Below, one piece after another: positions 17,832 through 25,894 of a DNA stretch of 63,370 nt. Every line of letters starts with the position of its first letter. Within the stretch, counting starts at the first letter, position 1. Where the stretch lies: assembly GCF_001544135.1 (NCBI RefSeq), contig NZ_BCPV01000019.1:1-63370 (forward strand), given 5' to 3'. A model generated the notes under the pieces. That model was given only the letters and a program-made list of their open reading frames with translations. It made no database searches and was not told the origin of the DNA. Source of the stretch: Geobacillus zalihae NBRC 101842. Lineage in GTDB: Bacteria > Bacillota > Bacilli > Bacillales > Anoxybacillaceae. A program made the translations under genes and the position numbers.

Positions 17832-18829
17832 GCCGGCGGCAGCCACTCGACCGCCGGCAGGCGGATGCGGTTCGAGATGCCGGCGATCTTGGCAAACGAA
17901 GCCAAAAACCGCTCGTACTCGTGCGATCGATCGAGCAAGCGCCGCAACTCCCCCTCCCGCCTTGTCCGTTCGCTCTCATCCACAGCGATATAATATGCCT
18001 CGACACATTCAAAATAGGAAAGCGGAAACAACAACCTGGCGTAAACAAGCCGCCACGCAAACGGCGACAGCGGCGCCGCATGTTCATACTCTTGAAAAAA
18101 CTGCCGCACCGCCCGCTGACAGCCAAGTCCGCTCTTTTCGTACAAATGGCGCACCCATTCCGCCAAATCGCGGGCGCAATGGTCATACACCCAGTCGGTC
18201 GGCAGCTTCGCTTCTCCCCCCCCAACCCACTTCGCCTCGGGGAGACGCTCATGGCAAAATGCCGCGTAATCGATGCGCCCTGGTTCTTCGTCAATCTCCG
18301 TGTCCGCCACGTATTGCACCGCGTTTTCCGCCAAGCCTAAATAATACGGGAACGATTCGATAAACAGACGATCAAACAGCGACGACGGCCCGGAAGCGAG
18401 CTTGCTCGACCAAAACGCCTCCATTTGATCGATCCGCTTCGCCCACAGCTCCCGCCATTGGCCGATGCGCCGGCAGGCGACGATCGGCCATGGACATGTT
18501 CTCCCGCATTCATGCATCACCGCCAATTCCCTTCCGAGCGAACGAAAGCGAGCCGCCGGAAGCGGAGCGCGAACGAGCGCCAACGGCTGTCCATTATAGG
18601 AAGCGATATACGTTCCGGACGTCGTTTTGACCAGTTCTCCGACGCCGTCCACTCCTTTTGCCCGCAAATAGCGGCTCATTTGCTGGCGCTCTTCCATTTC
18701 CGCTTCGCTTTGCCCATCGGCGGGAACGAGCAAAAAACGCTCCTGCCGATGCCAAAAGGCCGCATGCCGTCCGCTTCGCTCCAACCTCTCGACGCGCATG
18801 CCATACTGTTCACGCACCCATTCTTCCAT
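17828..18829 (-). CDS. yutH: Spore coat-associated protein YutH (CotS/kinase-like fold)
   Basis: A 333-residue protein of the YutH/CotS group, which has a degenerate aminoglycoside-phosphotransferase-like fold and is associated with the spore coat. Around residues 205-228 the segment LPTDWVYDHCARDLAEWVRHLY occupies the region where true kinases have their catalytic loop, but the canonical HGD is not evident. ATG at 18829 follows AAAAAGGAGG. The gene precedes (divergently) yutG as in B. subtilis. Expected to be expressed in the mother cell during sporulation; I could not confirm a sigma-E or sigma-K promoter. Confidence 0.85.
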   Translation of the reverse strand: MEEWVREQYGMRVERLERSGRHAAFWHRQERFLLVPADGQSEAEMEERQQMSRYLRAKGVDGVGELVKTTSGTYIASYNGQPLALVRAPLPAARFRSLGRELAVMHECGRTCPWPIVACRRIGQWRELWAKRIDQMEAFWSSKLASGPSSLFDRLFIESFPYYLGLAENAVQYVADTEIDEEPGRIDYAAFCHERLPEAKWVGGGEAKLPTDWVYDHCARDLAEWVRHLYEKSGLGCQRAVRQFFQEYEHAAPLSPFAWRLVYARLLFPLSYFECVEAYYIAVDESERTRREGELRRLLDRSHEYERFLASFAKIAGISNRIRLPAVEWLPPA

Positions 18830-18960
18830 CGCCGCGCCTCCTTTTTCCTTTTTGCCGAAACCAGTCATTCCGCTCGTTCCACACCTTCATCTCATCGCCG
18901 CCCCATCGATGAGCCGATTCCGCCTCCGCTCCAGCATGAAACGGCCCCATTCACGCGCCT

Positions 18961-19119
18961 ATGCTGATCAGCCAGCGCATGGCCGCGGAAAAAGAGGGAT
19001 ACTTTTTATATATGACAGCGGGCGCCAAAAAAGCCGATGAGCATTTTTCTTTATATGACGGACTGATTTATGACATGATACATATATATAGAAAACGACT
19101 TTCTAAAAGAAACAGGTGA
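18961..19119 (+). CDS. Doubtful 52-codon ORF before yutG
   Basis: An open frame of 52 codons, including EKEGYFLYMTAGAKK and SLYDGLIYDMIHIY, ends in the TGA that forms part of the yutG ribosome site. It reads protein-like and is tyrosine-rich, but no Shine-Dalgarno site precedes the ATG at 18961 or the one at 18979. The AT-rich 3' half probably also holds the yutG promoter. I recognise no family. Confidence 0.22.
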   Translation: MLISQRMAAEKEGYFLYMTAGAKKADEHFSLYDGLIYDMIHIYRKRLSKRNR

Positions 19120-19124
19120 AGTTC

Positions 19125-19622
19125 ATGAGCGAATTCATTATGAACAATCTGGAACAAACGGCTCGGCGCTGGCTTGAGGAACGGGGGGTGACCGTGGAAA
19201 AAATTGCGGAGCTCGTTTATTACTTGCAATCAAAATATCATCCCGATTTAACGATGGAGGAGTGCATCGAAAACGTCAACCGCGTCATTTCGAAACGCGA
19301 AGTGCAAAATGCGATTCTAACCGGCATCCAATTGGATAAACTCGCCGAAGACGGTCGGCTCGATGAACCGCTGCAGTCGATCATCCGCCGCGATGAAGGG
19401 CTGTATGGCGTCGACGAAATTTTGGCGCTGTCAATCGTCAATGTGTACGGATCGATCGGGTTTACGAACTACGGATATATCGATAAGCAAAAACCGGGCA
19501 TTTTGCAATATTTAAATGATAAATCGACCGGAAAATGCAACACGTTTTTGGACGACATTGTCGGGGCCATCGCCGCGGCGGCGTCAAGCCGCCTGGCGCA
19601 TCGGGCCGCCAATGCGGAGTAA
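19125..19622 (+). CDS. yutG: Phosphatidylglycerophosphatase A-family protein YutG
   Basis: A 165-residue PgpA-like protein, closely similar to B. subtilis YutG. The PgpA core is seen in ESIVNVYGSIG-type and CNTFLDDIVGAIAAAASSRLAHR segments near the C-terminus, where acidic residues bind metal. E. coli PgpA dephosphorylates phosphatidylglycerophosphate. This Bacillus group is soluble-looking, lacking obvious membrane helices, so its substrate may differ. ATG at 19125 is preceded by AGGTGA at about 6 nt. Confidence 0.82.
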   Translation: MSEFIMNNLEQTARRWLEERGVTVEKIAELVYYLQSKYHPDLTMEECIENVNRVISKREVQNAILTGIQLDKLAEDGRLDEPLQSIIRRDEGLYGVDEILALSIVNVYGSIGFTNYGYIDKQKPGILQYLNDKSTGKCNTFLDDIVGAIAAAASSRLAHRAANAE

Positions 19623-19669
19623 CGCCGGCGCCGCCCATGCGCGCCCTCCATCCGCGCCGAGCAACATGA

Positions 19670-19703
19670 AACGCCGCTTTGCCAAAAAAGGCAAAGCGGC
19701 GTT
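19670..19703. terminator. Bidirectional terminator between yutG and yutF
   Basis: A perfect 14-bp stem (AACGCCGCTTTGCC with its complement) and A6 loop, lying between convergent genes. The T tracts are short (GTTTAC / TTTCAT). Confidence 0.75.
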
Positions 19704-19705
19704 GT

Positions 19706-20476
19706 TTACAAGCGGTCAAGCCATTCCAAAAGCGAATCGGCCGTATACGTCGGCATCCGTTCGTAGCGGGCGAGCATTTCTTTTGTCGTAACGCCCGTAT
19801 GGACTAAAAGCGTATCGATGCCAGCGTTCATGCCGGCTAAAATGTCGGTTTCATAATAGTCGCCGATCATCAGCACGTCCTCCTTCGGGACGCCGAGCAC
19901 TTTGAGCGCCTGCTCCATAATGATTTTTTCCGGCTTGCCGATAAATGTCGGCTTCACCTGCGTCGATACGGCGACGACCGACGTCAGCGCCCCGTTGCCC
20001 GGAAGCAGCCCCCGCTCCGTCGGCAAAGCGATGTCGCCGTTGGTTGAGATGAACATCGCTCCATTTCGGACAGCGAGACAAGCGACAGCGAACTTTTCGT
20101 ATGTAATTTGCCGGTCAATCCCGATGACGACGACATCCGCATCTTCGCCGGCCAAACGGAATCCTTTGTCCGCCAAGGCGGTTTGGAGCCCTTCTTCACC
20201 GATCACATACACGGAAGCATCCGGTTTCTTTTCAAAAATGTAATTCGCCGTCGCCTGGCTTGTCGTAAACACATGCTTCTCCTCCGCCGGCACGCCGAAC
20301 GAACGCAATTTTTCCGCCACTTGCGCCGGTGTGCGCGACGAATTGTTCGTGACAAACAAATACGGAATGCCGCGGCGGTGCAGCTCGTTGACAAACGTAC
20401 GCGCCTCAGTGATGCATTCGGTGCCGCGGTACATCGTCCCGTCCAAATCGATGAGGTAGCCGTTGTATCGTTTCAA
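19706..20476 (-). CDS. yutF: HAD-IIA family phosphatase YutF (NagD-like)
   Basis: A 256-residue haloacid-dehalogenase phosphatase. The nucleophile motif DLDGTMYRG is at residues 10-18, motif II FVTNNSSRT at about 40-48, a C2 cap domain lies between, the motif III lysine is in GKPEKII, and motif IV is MIGDYYETDILAG. Such enzymes hydrolyse sugar phosphates, nucleotides or p-nitrophenyl phosphate. The start is a TTG at 20476, with AAAGGAGAG 8 nt upstream. It lies 24 bp after yutE and is likely co-transcribed. Confidence 0.9.
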   Translation of the reverse strand: MKRYNGYLIDLDGTMYRGTECITEARTFVNELHRRGIPYLFVTNNSSRTPAQVAEKLRSFGVPAEEKHVFTTSQATANYIFEKKPDASVYVIGEEGLQTALADKGFRLAGEDADVVVIGIDRQITYEKFAVACLAVRNGAMFISTNGDIALPTERGLLPGNGALTSVVAVSTQVKPTFIGKPEKIIMEQALKVLGVPKEDVLMIGDYYETDILAGMNAGIDTLLVHTGVTTKEMLARYERMPTYTADSLLEWLDRL

Positions 20477-20500
20477 TGCATCCGCTCTCCTTTCCCGCCA

Positions 20501-20938
20501 TCAATTGCGAAACGCCGACACCGGGCCGAGCTCGTTTTCAAGGTAAGCGCGCACCGCCTTCGGATACGCCTCAAGCGCCGGCAAATGTTCGTTCAGATCG
20601 GCGAGCAATTTCGCGTGATCGACGCACGCATATTCGTGCACAAGCATTTTCCGATGGGCGATGAACGCTTTCAATCGGTCGGCATCCGCCGGCGAGATCA
20701 CCTGTTCGTCAGCCAAAATGTCGATGATGTCGTTGTAGCTGCCTGGGTCGCGCATAATAAACCCATCGATCATGGCGTTGCCGACGTCCAACACCGCCTC
20801 GATGACGATATGAGCGATCCGTTCGAGCGCCAATTGCCGAAGCGGCTCGTCCCATCGCTTCTCGGCCTTGTAACGGTCCAGCATTTGTTCCATGTAGCTG
20901 AGTGTTTCTTCCAGTTTTTTGCGATCGACAAAATACAT
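20501..20938 (-). CDS. yutE: DUF86 / HepT-like HEPN protein YutE
   Basis: A 145-residue, all-helical DUF86 protein. It carries the HEPN/HepT motif R-x4-H-x-Y at residues 96-103 (RKMLVHEY), the catalytic centre of HepT-type ribonuclease toxins. HepT normally sits beside a MNT nucleotidyltransferase antitoxin that AMPylates this tyrosine; no such gene is adjacent. Here it lies upstream of yutF, as in B. subtilis, so it may be a domesticated housekeeping form. ATG at 20938 follows GGAGGG. Confidence 0.85.
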   Translation of the reverse strand: MYFVDRKKLEETLSYMEQMLDRYKAEKRWDEPLRQLALERIAHIVIEAVLDVGNAMIDGFIMRDPGSYNDIIDILADEQVISPADADRLKAFIAHRKMLVHEYACVDHAKLLADLNEHLPALEAYPKAVRAYLENELGPVSAFRN

Positions 20939-21036
20939 CCGTCATCCCTCCTCGTTCCTTTGTGCGATTTTCTGTCTCCCGTTTTCGCCGCCTGTCTGCT
21001 ATGATGGACATAGACGAAAAAACAGGAGGGGCTCAA

Positions 21037-21309
21037 ATGATGGGCGAACGGTTTTATTTATACGACGACACCGTCGAAGCGGCCGTCCGCTTCGTCAGTT
21101 TTGTCGGCGAGCGGCAGCGGTTTGATTTGGCGCTCATCGAAACGGATCGTTTTTACGGGAAGTGGCTCGTGCTCGATTTGCAAAGCAACCGCTTTGCCAT
21201 TCTCGGGCGCGACGATTTGGAGGAGCCAGGCTATATCGAGCACGCTTACCAGCTTCATGAACAAGATGCCAACGATTTGCGCGCCTTTTTGGAGGAGTAT
21301 CTCTCATAA
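21037..21309 (+). CDS. DUF3055-type small cytosolic protein
   Basis: A 90-residue soluble protein (begins MMGERFYLYDDTVEAAVRF) that I match to the DUF3055 family of Bacillales by overall sequence. It has no cysteine, signal or membrane segment. ATG at 21037 is 7 nt from GGAGG. It is divergent from yutE with only 98 bp between starts, and about 60 bp before another small gene reading the same way. The function is unknown. Confidence 0.8.
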   Translation: MMGERFYLYDDTVEAAVRFVSFVGERQRFDLALIETDRFYGKWLVLDLQSNRFAILGRDDLEEPGYIEHAYQLHEQDANDLRAFLEEYLS

Positions 21310-21367
21310 CCTTCCTCGGTTTCGGGCATCTTATGAAACAGCCCACGAACGAAGGAAGGTGAGACGA

Positions 21368-21652
21368 ATGGCGGAACGGGAAACATACGCCGATTTTTCC
21401 GTCGTCGAGAAACAGCGCAATTTCTTGACCGCTGAAGAGTTCCCAGAAGGGCCGTACGGCTCGCCGCGCCGCGACGACGCGCCGGTCGAAAACAAAAGCA
21501 CGCCTTGGAAGGAAGGCCAGCGGCATTACAGCGCCTTCAACTACGAGTTTAAATCGTTCCACCAAAACATTCCAAGGCGCGACCCAGCCGCCCACCCGCC
21601 GCACGACGATCCGCATCAAAGCGAACAGTTTCCGTACAACGAAGGCGAATGA
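21368..21652 (+). CDS. Small hydrophilic protein of unknown function
   Basis: A 94-residue, highly charged, proline- and histidine-rich protein (FLTAEEFPEGPYGSPRR near residue 23; PRRDPAAHPPHDDPHQSEQF near the end). It looks intrinsically disordered, with no membrane segment and no cysteine. ATG at 21368 has GGAAGGTGAG upstream. It follows the DUF3055 gene and converges on yutD. I do not recognise a characterised family; a spore-associated role is possible given the neighbours, but not shown. Confidence 0.7.
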   Translation: MAERETYADFSVVEKQRNFLTAEEFPEGPYGSPRRDDAPVENKSTPWKEGQRHYSAFNYEFKSFHQNIPRRDPAAHPPHDDPHQSEQFPYNEGE

Positions 21653-21690
21653 CGAGGCAGCCGCTCGCGGCAAGCGGGCGGCTGCCGTGC

Positions 21691-21966
21691 TTACCGTTTC
21701 ACCTTGCGCAGCACAAAATACGCGCAGCCGAAGTTGCAATATTCATACAAATATTCGGACAGCGTGCTGATTTTCGTATCGTACGTCGCTTTTTGGTTAT
21801 GGTCGTCAAAAAACCCGCGCAACCGGAGCTGGTTGTATCCCCAATCCCCGACAATGTAGTCGTACTTCGCCAAAATGTCCGCATATCGGGCGCGAAAGGC
21901 TTCTTCATTAAAGGCGTTTTTCACATTTTCCACCAGTTCGTAACAATGATTGTTAATGCAAATCAC
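21691..21966 (-). CDS. yutD: DUF1027 protein YutD
   Basis: A 91-residue protein matching the YutD/DUF1027 family. Conserved stretches are DYIVGDWGYNQLRLRGFF (about 45-62) and CNFGCAYFVLRKV at the C-terminus, whose CxxxC could bind metal. The GTG at 21966 is preferred (GAGGTG six bases upstream) over the GTG at 21975, which overlaps that site. It is divergent from the lipoprotein gene yutC. Function unknown. Confidence 0.85.
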   Translation of the reverse strand: MICINNHCYELVENVKNAFNEEAFRARYADILAKYDYIVGDWGYNQLRLRGFFDDHNQKATYDTKISTLSEYLYEYCNFGCAYFVLRKVKR

Positions 21967-22078
21967 TGTTCTCACCTCGCCTTTCCACTTCCATCATAAA
22001 CGATGCATCGCCCCCAATCAATTACTGTCATCAAACCATCATCCGTGTGCCACCCTAAAAGCGAAGGGGGTGCTGACG

Positions 22079-22765
22079 ATGAGACGACCATGGTTGGCCG
22101 TTATGTTCGGAACGGCCGTCGCCCTAGCCGGCTGCGCACAGACGGCCGAGGACGACAACACCGATATTTACAAGCGGAGCGGCAACACGATCAATGTCAC
22201 CGACCGCAACGAGCTGTACAATGAAAACGGGGTGCCCAACGGCGATGACACGCCGATGAACAACTTCGGCTACGTCCGCCATCAAAAAAGCCCGATCCTC
22301 GGCGATGCAAACGGCTATAACGACATGCCGTCCTTCAACCGCGAGAAAGCGGCTGATTTAATCAGCAAATTGTGCACCCAGCTACCGGGCGTCAAAGACG
22401 TCGCCACGCTCGTCACGGATGAGGAAGTGCTCGTCGTGTATGACGCGGACACGAACAATCGGCAGCAAACGGCCGATCAAGTGAAAAAAACAGCGCTTTC
22501 CGTCGTTCCACGCTACTACCATGTGTATGTCGCCGACAATCCGCAGCTGATGAAGGACATTGAGCGCTTCGGGCGCCTTGATTCGAACACGCGCAACATC
22601 GACCAAATTCTCGATGCGACGATTCAGCGGATGTTGAAATATCCGCAAGGGAAAAAACTGAGCGACGGGGAAAATGAAAACGGCGAAATGATCAACGAAA
22701 CAAACGATGAATTAGACCGCGATTTCCGCGACGGCACGCCGCGGGCGACGAAAGCGGGGCGCTAG
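22079..22765 (+). CDS. yutC: YhcN/YlaJ-family sporulation lipoprotein YutC
   Basis: A 228-residue secreted lipoprotein. The N-terminal signal ends in the lipobox LAGC (cysteine at residue 19). The mature part has the YhcN/YlaJ domain (ADLISKLCTQLPGVKDVATL, then a VVYDADT strand and a helix VVPRYYHVYVADN) found in spore cortex and germination-associated lipoproteins. The tail is acidic and Asn-rich. ATG at 22079 follows GAAGGGGGTG. It converges on lipA with a bidirectional terminator between. Confidence 0.87.
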   Translation: MRRPWLAVMFGTAVALAGCAQTAEDDNTDIYKRSGNTINVTDRNELYNENGVPNGDDTPMNNFGYVRHQKSPILGDANGYNDMPSFNREKAADLISKLCTQLPGVKDVATLVTDEEVLVVYDADTNNRQQTADQVKKTALSVVPRYYHVYVADNPQLMKDIERFGRLDSNTRNIDQILDATIQRMLKYPQGKKLSDGENENGEMINETNDELDRDFRDGTPRATKAGR

Positions 22766-22768
22766 GGA

Positions 22769-22813
22769 AAAGAAACGGTCTGCCTTCTTGATGAAAGGCA
22801 TGACCGTTTCTTC
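22769..22813. terminator. Bidirectional terminator between yutC and lipA
   Basis: AAGAAACGGTC and GACCGTTTCTT form an outer stem, with a CCTT/AAGG inner stem, between the convergent genes. Confidence 0.75.
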
Positions 22814-22883
22814 GCGTTCATCCGGCCGGGATGATGCTTTCAGCCGCTGAAACAACGCTTGCTTTCGCGCCGTTCGTTGGATG

Positions 22884-23780
22884 TTACGCTTTCAACTGCC
22901 GCGCTTTCGCCGCCTCGCTCACCTGCTCATCGGCATGGTACGACGAGCGGACGAGCGGCCCCGCTTCACAATGGCTGAACCCTTTGCTCAACGCGATTTC
23001 TTTCAGCTCTTGAAACTCATCCGGATGGTAATATTTTACGACCTTCAAATGTTTTTTCGTCGGCTGCAAATACTGGCCGATCGTCAAAATGTCGACATGG
23101 TTGGCGCGCAAGTCATCCATCGCTTCCATGATTTCCTCTTTCGTTTCCCCAAGGCCGACCATGATGCTCGATTTCGTCGGAATGTCCGGCTGCAATTCTT
23201 TCGCGCGCCGCAAAAACTCAAGCGAACGTTCGTACGTCGCGCGGGCGCGCACCCTTGGAGTCAAGCGGCGCACCGTTTCGATGTTATGGTTTAAAATGTC
23301 AGGGCGGGCATCCATCAAAATTTTCAAGTTTTCATACACCCCGCCCATATCCGACGGCAGCACCTCGATCGTCGTAAACGGGTTTTTCCGGCGGATGGCG
23401 CGCACTGTTTCGGCGAATACCGCCGCCCCGCCGTCTTTTAGGTCATCGCGGGCGACGGCGGTGACGACGACGTGTTTCAAGTTCATGATGCGCACCGATT
23501 CCGCGACGCGTTCCGGCTCCTGCCAATCGAGCTCGGTCGGCAGCCCGGTTTTGACGGCGCAAAAGCGGCAGGCGCGCGTGCAGACGCTGCCTAAAATCAT
23601 AAACGTCGCCGTCCGCCGTACGGCCCAGCATTCGTGAATGTTTGGGCACTTCGCTTCCTCGCAAACGGTATGTAAACGGTTTTCCCGCATCAGCTTCTTT
23701 AAACCGATATAATTCTCGTTCGTGTTCAACTTGATTTTCAACCAGTCCGGCTTGCGGACGTGTTCTTCTTTCGTCGCCAT
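22884..23780 (-). CDS. lipA: Lipoyl synthase
   Basis: A 298-residue radical-SAM enzyme that inserts two sulfurs into protein-bound octanoyl groups. Both [4Fe-4S] ligand sets are present: the auxiliary [12 protein letters not shown] (about residues 40-51) and the radical-SAM CTRACRFC (66-73). The C-terminal RSSYHADEQ arginine-serine motif is also intact. ATG at 23780 is favoured by the GTGGAGTGAG site. The lipoyl acceptor gcvH is in the same window. A minus-strand terminator-like hairpin lies in its leader (23845-23870). Confidence 0.96.
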   Translation of the reverse strand: MATKEEHVRKPDWLKIKLNTNENYIGLKKLMRENRLHTVCEEAKCPNIHECWAVRRTATFMILGSVCTRACRFCAVKTGLPTELDWQEPERVAESVRIMNLKHVVVTAVARDDLKDGGAAVFAETVRAIRRKNPFTTIEVLPSDMGGVYENLKILMDARPDILNHNIETVRRLTPRVRARATYERSLEFLRRAKELQPDIPTKSSIMVGLGETKEEIMEAMDDLRANHVDILTIGQYLQPTKKHLKVVKYYHPDEFQELKEIALSKGFSHCEAGPLVRSSYHADEQVSEAAKARQLKA

Positions 23781-23844
23781 CGTTCTCACTCCACTTGTCG
23801 ATGATTGTTCATTTCTCATTATAATGAAAAGCGCAGGAAAACAC

Positions 23845-23870
23845 AAAAAAATCGTCCATCAGACGATTTT
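23845..23870 (-). terminator. Terminator-like hairpin in the lipA leader
   Basis: AAAATCGTC/GACGATTTT (9 bp, 5-nt loop) is followed on the minus strand by seven T residues. It lies 68 bp upstream of lipA, and no minus-strand gene ends just before it (lytH reads the other way). It may block antisense transcription from lytH or attenuate lipA. Confidence 0.55.
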
Positions 23871-23946
23871 CCTCCTTTTAACATTTATGAAATTCCCGTT
23901 TCTCCCCAAACTAAACATATGAAACGGGCGGAAAGGGGGAATACGC

Positions 23947-24936
23947 GTGCATCGATGGCTTGCCGCCATATCGGCGGCAGCGATGCTGTGGATCGCCGCC
24001 GGCGCGGCTTCGGCGGCGGAACAGGAAGAAGCGGTGTATGAAAAGCGAATGGAGCTGTACAAAAAGGCCGAGGCCGTTTCCTTGATCCCGTGGTATTACT
24101 TTGCGGCCATTGACCAGTATGAGCGAAACGTCCGGCAAGTGCGCCGCGACTTGCCCAAACCGACCGGCGTTCTCGGCATTTATATGAAGCCGGAAATATG
24201 GGCCGGGCCGCTGAACAAAAACCCGCATGATACAGACCCGTTCACCATCTCCCAGTTTGGAGGCCTCGGCGTGGACGGAGACGGCGACGGCTATGCGCGG
24301 GCGGATGACGATGACGATGTGATCATGGCCATGGCCCGCTATTTGCAGACGTACGGCATCGATCACCGCCATATCAAAATCGCGCTTTGGAACTATTACC
24401 AACGCGCCAAAACCGTCGACTTGATTTTAGGAAAGGCGAGAATTTATAAAAAGTATCAGACGTTGAAATTGGACAACCACGTGTTTCCGCTTCCGCTAGG
24501 GGCCAATTACAGCTACCGCGATACATGGGGGGATGCGCGCGGCTGGGGCGGGCGGCGCATTCATGAAGGAACCGACATTTTCGCCGGCTACGGCGTTCCG
24601 GTGCGCTCGACGTGCTATGGCATCGTCGAGCTGAAAGGGTGGAACAAATACGGCGGCTGGCGCATCGGCATCCGCGACATCAACAACACGTACCATTACT
24701 TTGCCCATTTGAACGGCTTCGCCGCCGATCTTCGCGAGGGGCAAATCGTCGAGCCGGGGACGATCATCGGTTCAGTCGGCAGCTCTGGCTACGGTCCGCC
24801 CGGCACGGCGGGGAAATTTCCGCCCCATCTTCACTACGGCATGTACAAAGACAACGGCTATACCGAATGGGCGTTTGACCCGTACCCGCACCTAAAAGCA
24901 TGGGAGCGGGCCGAGCGGCAACAACGGCGCCGCTAG
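23947..24936 (+). CDS. lytH: Sporulation L-Ala-D-Glu endopeptidase LytH (M23)
   Basis: A 329-residue secreted peptidase. A signal peptide (cleavage near ASA-A at about residue 23) precedes a helical domain and a C-terminal M23/LytM domain with zinc ligands in HEGTDIF (about 203-209) and HLHYG (about 295-299). In B. subtilis LytH trims stem peptides in the spore cortex under sigma-K. Length equals LytH (326). The start is GTG at 23947, with GAAAGGGGG 7 nt upstream. In B. subtilis it is followed by yunB; here the liv operon lies between. Confidence 0.9.
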   Translation: MHRWLAAISAAAMLWIAAGAASAAEQEEAVYEKRMELYKKAEAVSLIPWYYFAAIDQYERNVRQVRRDLPKPTGVLGIYMKPEIWAGPLNKNPHDTDPFTISQFGGLGVDGDGDGYARADDDDDVIMAMARYLQTYGIDHRHIKIALWNYYQRAKTVDLILGKARIYKKYQTLKLDNHVFPLPLGANYSYRDTWGDARGWGGRRIHEGTDIFAGYGVPVRSTCYGIVELKGWNKYGGWRIGIRDINNTYHYFAHLNGFAADLREGQIVEPGTIIGSVGSSGYGPPGTAGKFPPHLHYGMYKDNGYTEWAFDPYPHLKAWERAERQQRRR

Positions 24937-25088
24937 CCGCGCGGGGGCTGGCGCGACGGGGGTCTCTCCGCCAACGCCAGCCGCCCAAATAAGCGGCATG
25001 TTTTTTCAAGAGCAGAGACGTCCCGGACGCCGATGTTTCCCGTCCGTCCATCCCAGCCGGCGTTCGCCGGCCGAAACGGCAATGACGG

Positions 25089-25125
25089 AAAAAGGCTGAT
25101 CTCCAAGTTGGAATCAGCCTTTTTT
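25089..25125. terminator. Bidirectional terminator between lytH and livF
   Basis: AAAAAGGCTGAT and its complement (12 bp, 12-nt loop) ending in TTTTTT. The genes on either side converge on it. Confidence 0.88.
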
Positions 25126-25184
25126 CCACGGCGGCACAACCGTCCGAAACGGCTTTCCGCTGACGTTCTTCCGCCTATCGCTTC

Positions 25185-25892
25185 TCAATGCCCGCCCAAA
25201 TACGCCTGCTTCACCTGCTCGCTCGCCTGCAGCTCGCTCGCCGTTCCCGACAAGACGACGCGCCCCGATTCAAGGACATAGGCGCGATGGGCGATGGAGA
25301 GCGCCATATGGGCGTTTTGTTCGACAAGCAAAATCGTCGTCCCCGACTCGTTGATTTCCTGAATGATGCGGAAAATCGTTTTGACCAAAAGCGGCGCGAG
25401 CCCCATCGACGGTTCGTCAAGCAAGAGCAGCTTCGGGCGCGCCATGAGCGCGCGGCCGATGGCGAGCATTTGCTGCTCGCCGCCCGAAAGCGTGCCGGCC
25501 AGCTGCTTGCGCCGCTCCTCAAGGCGCGGGAACAGCTGAAAGACTTTGGCAAAGTCTTGTTGAATGCCTTCTTTGTCTTTGCGCAAAAACGCGCCGAGCT
25601 CCAAGTTTTCCTCGACCGTCATATTGGCGAACACGCGCCGCCCTTCCGGCACGTGGGAAATGCCTTGCTTGACGATCGTCTGCGCCGCCTTGCCGGCGAT
25701 CGAGGCTCCCTCATACACGATGTCGCCGTTTTTCGGCCTAAGCAGCCCGGAAATGGTTTTCAGAAGCGTCGTTTTGCCGGCGCCGTTTGCGCCGATCAGC
25801 GTGACGATCTCGCCTTTGTTCACCTCAAGCGATACGCCTTTTAAGGCATGAATGTTGCCGTAAAACACATCGATTCCATCCACTTTCAACAT
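25185..25892 (-). CDS. livF: Branched-chain amino-acid ABC transporter ATP-binding protein LivF
   Basis: A 235-residue ABC ATPase powering leucine/isoleucine/valine uptake. Walker A GANGAGKTT (residues 34-42), signature LSGGEQQ near 135 and Walker B LLLLDEP near 155 are intact. ATG at 25892 lies 2 bp from the livG stop, with GAGGAGGTG upstream, so translation is coupled. It is last in the livJHMGF operon and ends at a bidirectional terminator. Confidence 0.94.
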   Translation of the reverse strand: MLKVDGIDVFYGNIHALKGVSLEVNKGEIVTLIGANGAGKTTLLKTISGLLRPKNGDIVYEGASIAGKAAQTIVKQGISHVPEGRRVFANMTVEENLELGAFLRKDKEGIQQDFAKVFQLFPRLEERRKQLAGTLSGGEQQMLAIGRALMARPKLLLLDEPSMGLAPLLVKTIFRIIQEINESGTTILLVEQNAHMALSIAHRAYVLESGRVVLSGTASELQASEQVKQAYLGGH

Positions 25893-25894
25893 GG

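Noticed and set aside
18836-18975. 46-codon minus-strand frame overlapping the yutH start
   Set aside because: There is no Shine-Dalgarno site before its ATG, and its end lies inside the yutH ribosome site and first codons.
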